Both the position numbers and the translations under genes were made by a program. Positions 51,344 through 58,485 of a stretch of DNA of 64,000 nt are shown here, one piece after another; the first letter of the stretch is position 1; each line of letters starts with the position of its first letter. The notes beneath the pieces are model-generated. The model searched no databases. It saw nothing but the letters and a program-made list of their open reading frames with translations, and was not told where the DNA came from. The DNA is from Ardenticatenaceae bacterium. GTDB taxonomy: Bacteria; Chloroflexota; Anaerolineae; Promineifilales; Promineifilaceae. Where the stretch lies: contig JACKBQ010000002.1 in assembly GCA_020634455.1 (NCBI GenBank), positions 930,001 through 994,000 of the forward strand, in the 5' to 3' direction.

Positions 51344-54030
51344 TACCCCTCCAAAATCTCCACAAACCCCGCATCACCGTTTACCCGAATCCGCTGCCCG
51401 GTCTGGATTTGCTGCGTCGCTTCTGGCACGCCAACCACTGCCGGAATGCCGTACTCACGAGCCACCACCGAGCCATGCGTCATCAGCCCGCCAACCTCCA
51501 TCACCAGCGCTGCCGCGTTGATGAACAGCGGTGTCCAGCCCGGATCGGTGAATGGCGCAACAAGGATTTCTCCCTTAGCCAGCACATCTTTTGTGGGGTC
51601 CAGCACCACTTTGGCAATGCCCTCGATGGTGCCACTGGAAGCGGCGCTGCCTACCAGCGCGCCTGCTGGCAGCCCTTCGCGGCTAACTTCAGCGTGTACA
51701 ATTTCGCCATCGCTGGTAAGCAGGCGGGGCGGCGTGAGCTTTTGGCTGCGGGCAAATTCGGCTTGTCGCTGGGTAACGAGCGGCCCTATTTCCAGTTTCG
51801 GGTTCGCTGCAAAATGAATCAACTCGGTTAAATCAAGGTGCCAGATGTCGTCTGGGTGGGTGATACGGCCGTTTGCTACCAGCTTCACTGCCTCGTCCAG
51901 CAAAATCAGCTTCGCCACCCCCAGCATCTTGATAATGAAAAATTTGGGATGCTCCCGCCCTGGGGTGTATTGCCGCACGGTTTTTACTAACCGGCGCACC
52001 AGCGGACGGCGCAAAAAGCCCAGCAATCCTTGCCCGGCGGCCATAATGAGCCGTTCGCCAGCCGCCTCGCCAGCGGCGGCCAGTTGGGCGTGGTGGGTAC
52101 GATGGCTGCCCGGCGTGCTGTGCTGCAAGTTGCCAATCACAAATTGCAGCAGCGAGGTGGGGTCTTCGCGCCACCGGGGGCGCGAAATGTCAATTTCTGA
52201 CGGGCCACGCATGCCGTAACGGGCCAGAAAATCAGCCCAACCTGCCAAAAATGGAGCGCTGCCAGGCACGCTTTCGGCGGTGGCCAATGCCGCCAAGGGT
52301 GGATTTTGCTGGAAGTGCGTAACGAGTTCCGGCGACTGGCGGATGAGATCGGCCAAATCGCCGACGGCGAGGTCCATTTCGGTAGTGACATTGCCCATGA
52401 GACCGCGAGCAACGGCCGTTAAATCCTCTGGGTTAGCGCGATTACCGACCAGCCAGGCCAGCAGCCGCTGCGACACGATGCCGCTGGCCACCAGCGCCGG
52501 GTAATCGGGCAGCAGATGCAGGAATGCTTCACCAATTTCTTGCTCAATTTGTTGTAATCGAGCCACGCCCGCAGGCTGGGCCAAAATGCGCTGCCTGCTG
52601 GCGGCAACCAGCCTGTCCATCCGGTCGGTAAGGCCTTGCCGGGTGGTCTGCGGATCGCGCCGGAAGATGAAGCTGAGGGTGGTTTTGATGATTGGGCCGA
52701 GGTAAGCAAAGACGTCCCGGAAGTTGGTTTGTGGTCGCAAGTGTGCCAGTTGTTGCCGAAAGTCAGGGCGCTGAATGGCTTCCTGGATGCCAGCCGCCAT
52801 CATTTCATCAGCCATGGTGAGGAAGCGCGGCACAATTTTGCGCCCCAGCCGCAAGTTGAGCAGGTGAGTAACGTCCATGTACAGCCGCGCGCCTGCGCTT
52901 TTGATGCTGCGGCTACGGCTGGTGGCACCAGCCATTTTAAGCGTGGGGAACATGAGTTGCCACATATCAACCCCCATTTTTTTGATGGGATCGAGCATCA
53001 CTTGAGCGTGGCTGAGGCTGACGTAGAGGTGCAGCACGTTGTCTGGCGGCGGTGGGGCGGGCAGGGGGAAAAGGGTGGTGATGGGTCGGGTTTGCAGGAG
53101 GTAAATCTGGCCGTTGGCGATGGCCCATTCGATGTCTTGTGGTTTGCCGTAGTGGGCTTCGATGCGTTGGCCCAACTGGGCCAGGGCGATGGCCTGTGCT
53201 TCGGTGAGGACTTGGGCGTGGCGTTGCACGTCGGTGAGTGTTTGTTGGGTGGTGCCGCCGTTGGGCAACGGCCGTATCGCCAACTGTTTGTCGCCAATTT
53301 TTGTTTCGACGAGCTGATTGGTGCGGCTGTTTACCCGGTACAAATCGGCTGAAACCAGCCCGGCGACGAGCGCTTCGCCCAGGCCGTAGCTGGCGTCAAT
53401 GGAGCAGATGTGCCGGTTTTGGCTCACCGGGTCGGCGGTGAACAGGATGCCGGAAATGTCTGGCAAGACCATTTGCTGCACCACCACAGAAAGCGCCACT
53501 TCTTCGTGGGCAAAGCCGTTTTGCTGGCGGTACAAAATGGCGCGATCGGTGAAGAGGGAGGCCCAGCAGCGGCGCACGGCGTCCAAAATCGCATCCTCGC
53601 CGCACACGTTGAGGTAGGTGTCTTGCTGCCCGGCAAAGGAGGCGTCGGGCAAATCTTCAGCAGTGGCGCTGGAGCGGACAGCAAAAGTGGTGTCGGGTTT
53701 GAGGTGGTTTAGATAGAGCGTTTGGGAAACGGTCGTGGCAATCGCTTCTGGGATTGGCGTTTCATGCAGTGCCTGGCGAATTTGCGCACCGATTTTGCGC
53801 GTAGCCACCAAGTCTTCCACTGAGATAGTGTCCAGAGCGGCGTAAAAGTCCGGCATTTGTGGGCAGGTGGCGACAAAATCGCGGAAAGCGCGGGTGGTGA
53901 CGCAGAAGCCAGGCGGCACGGGAAAGTCGGCGTGGCTCATCTCGCCCAGATTTGCGCCTTTGCCGCCAACCAGCGGCAGGTCGGCGGAACGAATTTGGGA
54001 GAAGGGAAGTGTGTAGGGTATTTTTTGCAT
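51343..54030 (-). CDS. PEP synthase/rifampicin-phosphotransferase-like three-domain protein
   Basis: This 895-residue protein starts with the PEP/pyruvate-binding ATP-grasp segment (LPLVGGKGANLGEMSHADFP) and has AVRSSATAEDLPDASFAGQQ and DIEWAIANGQIYLLQTRPI. A central alpha-helical region follows. The swivelling phosphohistidine domain, GGLMTHGSVVAREYGIPAVV with the catalytic His near residue 850, is at the very C-terminus. PEP synthase proper has a TIM-barrel PEP domain after the His domain; that is absent here, so the order is that of the rifampicin phosphotransferase group. The acceptor substrate cannot be read. An ATG start with no clear Shine-Dalgarno is used. Confidence 0.87.
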   Translation of the reverse strand: MQKIPYTLPFSQIRSADLPLVGGKGANLGEMSHADFPVPPGFCVTTRAFRDFVATCPQMPDFYAALDTISVEDLVATRKIGAQIRQALHETPIPEAIATTVSQTLYLNHLKPDTTFAVRSSATAEDLPDASFAGQQDTYLNVCGEDAILDAVRRCWASLFTDRAILYRQQNGFAHEEVALSVVVQQMVLPDISGILFTADPVSQNRHICSIDASYGLGEALVAGLVSADLYRVNSRTNQLVETKIGDKQLAIRPLPNGGTTQQTLTDVQRHAQVLTEAQAIALAQLGQRIEAHYGKPQDIEWAIANGQIYLLQTRPITTLFPLPAPPPPDNVLHLYVSLSHAQVMLDPIKKMGVDMWQLMFPTLKMAGATSRSRSIKSAGARLYMDVTHLLNLRLGRKIVPRFLTMADEMMAAGIQEAIQRPDFRQQLAHLRPQTNFRDVFAYLGPIIKTTLSFIFRRDPQTTRQGLTDRMDRLVAASRQRILAQPAGVARLQQIEQEIGEAFLHLLPDYPALVASGIVSQRLLAWLVGNRANPEDLTAVARGLMGNVTTEMDLAVGDLADLIRQSPELVTHFQQNPPLAALATAESVPGSAPFLAGWADFLARYGMRGPSEIDISRPRWREDPTSLLQFVIGNLQHSTPGSHRTHHAQLAAAGEAAGERLIMAAGQGLLGFLRRPLVRRLVKTVRQYTPGREHPKFFIIKMLGVAKLILLDEAVKLVANGRITHPDDIWHLDLTELIHFAANPKLEIGPLVTQRQAEFARSQKLTPPRLLTSDGEIVHAEVSREGLPAGALVGSAASSGTIEGIAKVVLDPTKDVLAKGEILVAPFTDPGWTPLFINAAALVMEVGGLMTHGSVVAREYGIPAVVGVPEATQQIQTGQRIRVNGDAGFVEILEG

Positions 54031-54169
54031 TTTGATTTCTCTGGTTAAGCTAATGGAAAGCTATGGGTATTGTGTCTATCGTTTCGTTTTGAGTCAAGCA
54101 AGCAGGTGAACGGGTCAACTGCCTGATTTTAGGTTGCCTAAGGCTGTCGGCTTTCCTACAATCTTAGGT

Positions 54170-54904
54170 ATGCAACTTTATATGATTAGACACGCACAAT
54201 CGGAAAACAATGAAATTTGGGCGAGAACGGGCAGCAGCAACGGCCGTTCGCCAGACCCGCTTCTAACGGAAATCGGCGAGCAGCAAGCCCATCATTTGGG
54301 TCAGCACATTGCCCAAAACTGGACCAAAGCCGACCCGGACAACGACGGACACAATCGCCTGGGCTTTCACTTTACCCACCTGTACAGCAGTTTGATGGTG
54401 CGGGCGGTGGCTACGGGGACAGCCATTGCCCGACGAGTCGGGTTGCCGCTGGTCGCCTGGGAAACCGTTCATGAGACGGGCGGCATTTTTGAGCGCGATG
54501 AGGAAACGCATGAGCGCACTGGTCTGCCAGGACCCAACCGGGCGTTTTTTGAAGCACAGTACCCGGACCTGGTTTTACCGGATGCTTTGGGTGAGGCTGG
54601 TTGGTGGGAACGGCCGTATGAACCGCGCACCCAGGTCATGGAGCGTGCCCAACGATTTTTGGATGAACTTCAGCAGCGGCACAACGGGGATGATCGGGTG
54701 GCGATTGTGACCCACGGCGGCTTTTTTGTGGCGGTGCTGCGTACCTTGTTTGGGTTTGCCACGCTGGACAACGAAGAGAGCGAGAACCGCATCTGGCTTC
54801 ACGCGCACAACACTTCCATCACCCGGCTGGATTTCAGCGAGGGGCGGGTGGATTTGCTCTACCTGAACCGGCTGGACCATCTGCCGACTGAACTAATCAC
54901 TTAA
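54170..54904 (+). CDS. Histidine phosphatase superfamily (phosphoglycerate-mutase-like) protein
   Basis: The N-terminal RHG motif is RHAQSENN (His near residue 7), followed by PLLTEIGEQQAHHLGQHI, the glutamate in WETVHETGG, and the second catalytic histidine in VAIVTHGGFF. These make a 2H phosphatase of 244 residues. The product may act on phosphosugars, nucleotides or small phosphates. ATG 54170 (MQLYMIRHAQ) is the normal start; the longer in-frame start at 54134 adds non-conserved sequence. Confidence 0.9.
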   Translation: MQLYMIRHAQSENNEIWARTGSSNGRSPDPLLTEIGEQQAHHLGQHIAQNWTKADPDNDGHNRLGFHFTHLYSSLMVRAVATGTAIARRVGLPLVAWETVHETGGIFERDEETHERTGLPGPNRAFFEAQYPDLVLPDALGEAGWWERPYEPRTQVMERAQRFLDELQQRHNGDDRVAIVTHGGFFVAVLRTLFGFATLDNEESENRIWLHAHNTSITRLDFSEGRVDLLYLNRLDHLPTELIT

Positions 54905-54920
54905 AATTTTGTCTGTAAAC

Positions 54921-54987
54921 GCCACAGAGAAAGAAAAGAATTGTGAGTATTGAGCTTTCGCTCCAAACGCTCTGTGCCCTCTGTGGC
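54921..54987. repeat. CACAGAG-family hairpin upstream of the SRPBCC gene
   Basis: GCCACAGAG pairs with CTCTGTGGC, flanking a 49-nt loop. It belongs to the same vocabulary as 22007-22038 and 35060-35285. Confidence 0.45.
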
Positions 54988-55010
54988 TAAAAATTAAGAC
55001 ACGGATAGCG

Positions 55011-55469
55011 ATGAGAAAAATTAGCTTTCAAAAAACGATTCAGATTAAGGCCGAGGCAACGGCCGTTTACAACCATCTGGCCAACATTGCCAACCATCCC
55101 GGCTTGCAGCCGCTGGTGGTAGAAACGCAGGAAATTGCGCGCGGTGTGGATGCAGATGGCCATGTGACGATTGATTTTTACTCGGTGGAGCTGTTCCGCT
55201 TTTTAGGGATTTTGCCTTATCGCAACAAGATTCGGGTGCAGATGACGCAGGTGCCGGAGAAAAATCTCATCATTCACGAAGTGGACAGCTTTCCCAACAT
55301 TCGGTTGGTAAGCCGGACCCTGTTTGAGGATGTGGCGGGGGGAACGGCCGTTACCGAAACCATCGACATCGACAGCCCCAACTGGGTAGCGAATTTTGTA
55401 GCAAAAACGGCCGATTCCGCCCACGACGTGCTGCTGCAAAACTTAAAAACACGTTTAGAAGCAGGATAG
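55011..55469 (+). CDS. SRPBCC (START/Bet v1-like) lipid- or ligand-binding protein
   Basis: This 152-residue protein begins with the SRPBCC pattern ISFQKTIQIKAEATAVYNHLANIANHPG and continues with KIRVQMTQVPEKNLIIHEVDSF and a C-terminal helix (ADSAHDVLLQNLKTRL). The fold holds hydrophobic ligands or acts as a polyketide-cyclase-like domain; specificity is unknown. It precedes the nitroreductase gene by 3 bp and probably shares its transcript. Confidence 0.75.
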   Translation: MRKISFQKTIQIKAEATAVYNHLANIANHPGLQPLVVETQEIARGVDADGHVTIDFYSVELFRFLGILPYRNKIRVQMTQVPEKNLIIHEVDSFPNIRLVSRTLFEDVAGGTAVTETIDIDSPNWVANFVAKTADSAHDVLLQNLKTRLEAG

Positions 55470-55472
55470 CCT

Positions 55473-56243
55473 ATGTTTAATTTAGCCAACACCCACCGCT
55501 CAATTCGCGCTTACACCAACCAGGATGTAGACGACAAGTTATTAAATGACCTACTCATGACCGGTTTGCGCAGCTCTAGCTCTGGCAATATGCAGACCTG
55601 GTCAGTTATCGTCACCAGAGACGAAGTCAAAAAGCAGAAGCTGTATGAACTCCATTACGAACAGCCAATGGTTTTGCAAGCCCCGCTTGTGCTCACGTTT
55701 TGCTCCGATGTGTTCCGCATGCGGGAATGGATTCGCGTCAACAATTCCAAGCAAAGCTTTGATGATTTTTTGGGCTTTCTGACCGGCGCTGTGGATGCCG
55801 TCATTGCGGCCCAAACGATCTGCCTGACGGCCGAATCGCAAGGCTTGGGCATTTGCTACATGGGCACCACCTGGTGGTCGGCCGACGAAATCATCGAGCT
55901 TCTGGGGCTGCCCCCCGGCGTTTTTCCAGTGACCAGCATTGTTTTGGGGCATCCAGCCGAAGACCCGCCGCTGCGCGACCGCCTGCCGCTGGAACTGCTG
56001 GTGCATCAGGAGCAGTATCACATTTTGACGGATGCGGAGATTAAGGCCGCACACGCGGCGCGGGAAAAGAATGCCTGGGCGCGATACACTGCCAACGATG
56101 AGCTGCGGGAGCGGCTGGCCGAGGCGGGCATTACCAAAGTGACCGATTTTTACACGTCGGAATTTAAATATTCCAAGGAGCTGCACCAGCGCGTCAGCGA
56201 AATGCTGGCCGAAACGCTTAAAAAGCAAGGTTTGTGGCTGTAG
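55473..56243 (+). CDS. Nitroreductase-family flavin oxidoreductase (NfsA-like)
   Basis: The 256-residue nitroreductase fold shows the FMN-binding start HRSIRAYTNQDVDD, LRSSSSGNMQTWSVIV, and the AAQTICLTAESQGLGICYMG segment. The PVTSIVLGHPAED segment and an extended C-terminal part fit NfsA-type proteins. These use NAD(P)H to reduce nitro compounds, quinones or other flavin-linked substrates. AGGA lies 6 nt before the ATG. Confidence 0.88.
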   Translation: MFNLANTHRSIRAYTNQDVDDKLLNDLLMTGLRSSSSGNMQTWSVIVTRDEVKKQKLYELHYEQPMVLQAPLVLTFCSDVFRMREWIRVNNSKQSFDDFLGFLTGAVDAVIAAQTICLTAESQGLGICYMGTTWWSADEIIELLGLPPGVFPVTSIVLGHPAEDPPLRDRLPLELLVHQEQYHILTDAEIKAAHAAREKNAWARYTANDELRERLAEAGITKVTDFYTSEFKYSKELHQRVSEMLAETLKKQGLWL

Positions 56244-56249
56244 TTGTCT

Positions 56250-56312
56250 TGCGACAACCTCCGGGCGGTTTAGCGCGAATGGAAGGTCTTTTTTGAAGAC
56301 TCCCGGAGGTTT
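56250..56312. terminator. Possible bidirectional terminator between convergent genes
   Basis: CCTCCGGG and CCCGGAGG arms enclose an inner GTCTT/AAGAC hairpin. The gap separates the nitroreductase (ending 56243) from corA (ending 56323). T-runs are short, so termination is plausible but not certain. Confidence 0.4.
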
Positions 56313-56322
56313 ATGTCCAGAA

Positions 56323-57306
56323 TCACATCCAGGCCCGCCGCCGCATCCAGTAAAACATCACCATTGGGAGCATCACCATAGAGGCCAGTACCAGAATCAG
56401 GATTCCCGGCCCGGTCCACTGCTCGGAAGGCAGCACCGCTTGGAAAAAGTTCATGCCAAAAAAACCGGTGATAAACGTCAGCGGCATGAACAAGGTGGTG
56501 ATGATGGTGAGCGTTTTCATGATGTCGTTCATCCGGTTGTTGACTACCGACAGGTACAATTCCATGTTGCCTGTTAGCAGGTCACGCACGCTGTCGCTGT
56601 CGTTGGTCAGCCGCACCATATGGTCATACACATCCCGAAAATAAATTTGGTCCTTTTCGCTAATCACCGAAAAACTGTCTCGCGCCAGCTTGTTCACCAC
56701 TTCGCGCTGCGGAGCCAGCACTTGCCGGATTTTGAGCATGGTTCGCTTCTGATGCGTCATGTTTTCTAGCAAGGCGGGCGAATGTTGGGAGAAAATCTGG
56801 TTTTCCAACTGCACAATCTGGCCTTCTAGCTGTTCCAGAACGGCCGTATAGTTGTTCACCATCTCGTCAATCAGACGATATACCAGATGATCCGCGCCGT
56901 TTTGCAGCCAACGGCCGTTTCGTTGACAAAGCTGCCACACCCGCTCAACGGCCGTTACGTCCCCAAAATGATACGTCACCAAATAATGTGCCCCCAAAAA
57001 CAGGTCCAGCTCCATCATGTTTATAGTGGTGGTCTCTGGGTTGTAGGTCAAATCTTGTAAGGCAATGTACAGATACGAATCCCAATCATCCACCTTGGGC
57101 AAATGTGTTTCGTTTAGGGCATCATCAATAGCCAGCGGATGGAAGCCAAACTGTTGACCGAGCAGTTTCTCTATCTCTGAACTGCTTTTGGATTCATGAA
57201 GATCAATCCACAGCAGCCCCTGCACGGTTTCGGTGTTCCAGTTTGGCGGCAGCTCCGTCAGGTTTTGCACCTGTCCGCCTTCCGACATGTACAATATTCG
57301 CATCAT
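56323..57306 (-). CDS. corA: CorA-family magnesium/cobalt channel
   Basis: This 327-residue protein has a long cytoplasmic N-terminal domain (WIDLHE, EKLLGQQFGFHPLAIDDAL, DDWDSYLYIALQD), a long helix, and two C-terminal membrane helices. The family signature GMN occurs in ITGFFGMNFF, and the C-terminus WMRRRAWM is basic. It forms a homopentameric Mg2+ channel. Two adjacent ATGs at 57306 and 57303 are equivalent. Confidence 0.94.
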   Translation of the reverse strand: MMRILYMSEGGQVQNLTELPPNWNTETVQGLLWIDLHESKSSSEIEKLLGQQFGFHPLAIDDALNETHLPKVDDWDSYLYIALQDLTYNPETTTINMMELDLFLGAHYLVTYHFGDVTAVERVWQLCQRNGRWLQNGADHLVYRLIDEMVNNYTAVLEQLEGQIVQLENQIFSQHSPALLENMTHQKRTMLKIRQVLAPQREVVNKLARDSFSVISEKDQIYFRDVYDHMVRLTNDSDSVRDLLTGNMELYLSVVNNRMNDIMKTLTIITTLFMPLTFITGFFGMNFFQAVLPSEQWTGPGILILVLASMVMLPMVMFYWMRRRAWM

Positions 57307-57358
57307 CGTAGACCTTCTTTACTGTTTGGTTGGCTTGTTTCAATCAGCTGACGCTATT

Positions 57359-58483
57359 TTACCGTTCTTGCGCTTTTTGAGGCGATTTTTCCTGGGGAGG
57401 TTTGCCCTTCTTGGGTTTTGCCGGGGTTATCTTCCGGGATTGAGGCAGCTGCGCGTGTGCTTCTGATTCAATTTGCGGCTTTGGCAGCGGCAGATCGTCT
57501 GCGGGTGTCACTGCGGCGTTTGTTTCTGGCGTGCGCCAACCGAGCTTTATGTAAACATAACGGCTAAGCACCTTGACCGTGGCCAAAATTGGCACCACCA
57601 GCAGCGCCCCCAGCAGCCCGCTCAGCGCCAGGGCGGCAATCAGGCTCACAAAAACGATGCCGGGATGCAGTTTCAGCGCCTGTCCCATTAACTGTGGCCG
57701 CAGCCAGAGGTTGTCTACTTGCTGAATGGCGGCGTAAACGCCCACCAGCAGCAGCGCCAGGCCGATCGGCGACAGTGGCAACCAGCCTTGCCGAAACAGC
57801 CAGATGATCAGCGTGGTGCTGCTGACGATGAGCACGGCCAGCACGGCAAAAATGAACAATTGCACCCGCAAAAAGACGCTCCAGACGGCGTCAATTTCGG
57901 TGAGAAGTTGGCGGACATCGGAGCGAAATTCTAGCGGCAAATGGTCCAGCAGCCAGGGGTGGATGCGCTGCCCGTCCTTTAAAAAGTAGAAGAAGCTAAC
58001 CAGCACCACCAGCGTCCACAGCAAGTTTTGCGTCAGGCCAGACAGCACACCTTTCTCGCCAATGGTCAGGGTAGAGATGGCGTTGCTCCAGGCAGTGTTT
58101 AAGCTTTCAATGATGGTAGTGGGGTCAATTTGGAAGCCGAAGATGGGAAACGGCCGTGTTAACCACCCCTGCATGATCGCCAACGCATCACTCAACTCGT
58201 GCTGAATGCGCGGCCACAAGTCCAACGTGATCGCTCCCAGCAGCACAAACAGCCCCGCAAAAATGCCCAGCACCAGCAAATAGATGAGCGTGGCGGCCAG
58301 CGGCCGGTTGCCTTTGAGCCGGGCGGCCAGCTTTTTTACCAGCGGGTTGAGCAGGTAGCCCAGCAGCGCCGAGATGGTCAGGGCGACGATCAGCGGTTGC
58401 AGGGTGAACACCAGCCAGGCCAGCAGCGCCAGCCCGGCCAGACCAACCAACAAAATCAGGATATTTTTCGTAGATTGAGCCAT
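57359..58483 (-). CDS. AI-2E family permease (PF01594)
   Basis: Several membrane helices separated by a cytoplasmic loop identify the AI-2E/TqsA-like family. The N-terminal segment is ALTISALLGYLLNPLVKKLAARLKG, and a later one is LRPQLMGQALKLHPGIVFVSL, a family hallmark. The 374-residue length is normal. It may export signalling molecules or other substrates; the exact cargo is unknown. The C-terminus is rich in Lys/Pro/Gln. The start at 58483 is 2 bp after the stop of the P-type ATPase gene. Confidence 0.88.
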   Translation of the reverse strand: MAQSTKNILILLVGLAGLALLAWLVFTLQPLIVALTISALLGYLLNPLVKKLAARLKGNRPLAATLIYLLVLGIFAGLFVLLGAITLDLWPRIQHELSDALAIMQGWLTRPFPIFGFQIDPTTIIESLNTAWSNAISTLTIGEKGVLSGLTQNLLWTLVVLVSFFYFLKDGQRIHPWLLDHLPLEFRSDVRQLLTEIDAVWSVFLRVQLFIFAVLAVLIVSSTTLIIWLFRQGWLPLSPIGLALLLVGVYAAIQQVDNLWLRPQLMGQALKLHPGIVFVSLIAALALSGLLGALLVVPILATVKVLSRYVYIKLGWRTPETNAAVTPADDLPLPKPQIESEAHAQLPQSRKITPAKPKKGKPPQEKSPQKAQER

Positions 58484-58485
58484 TT

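Noticed and set aside
51343..54030. Calling the PEP-utilising gene a rifampicin-resistance determinant.
   Set aside because: Domain order fits that family, but the acceptor-binding residues cannot be judged by eye, and many relatives have other or unknown roles.
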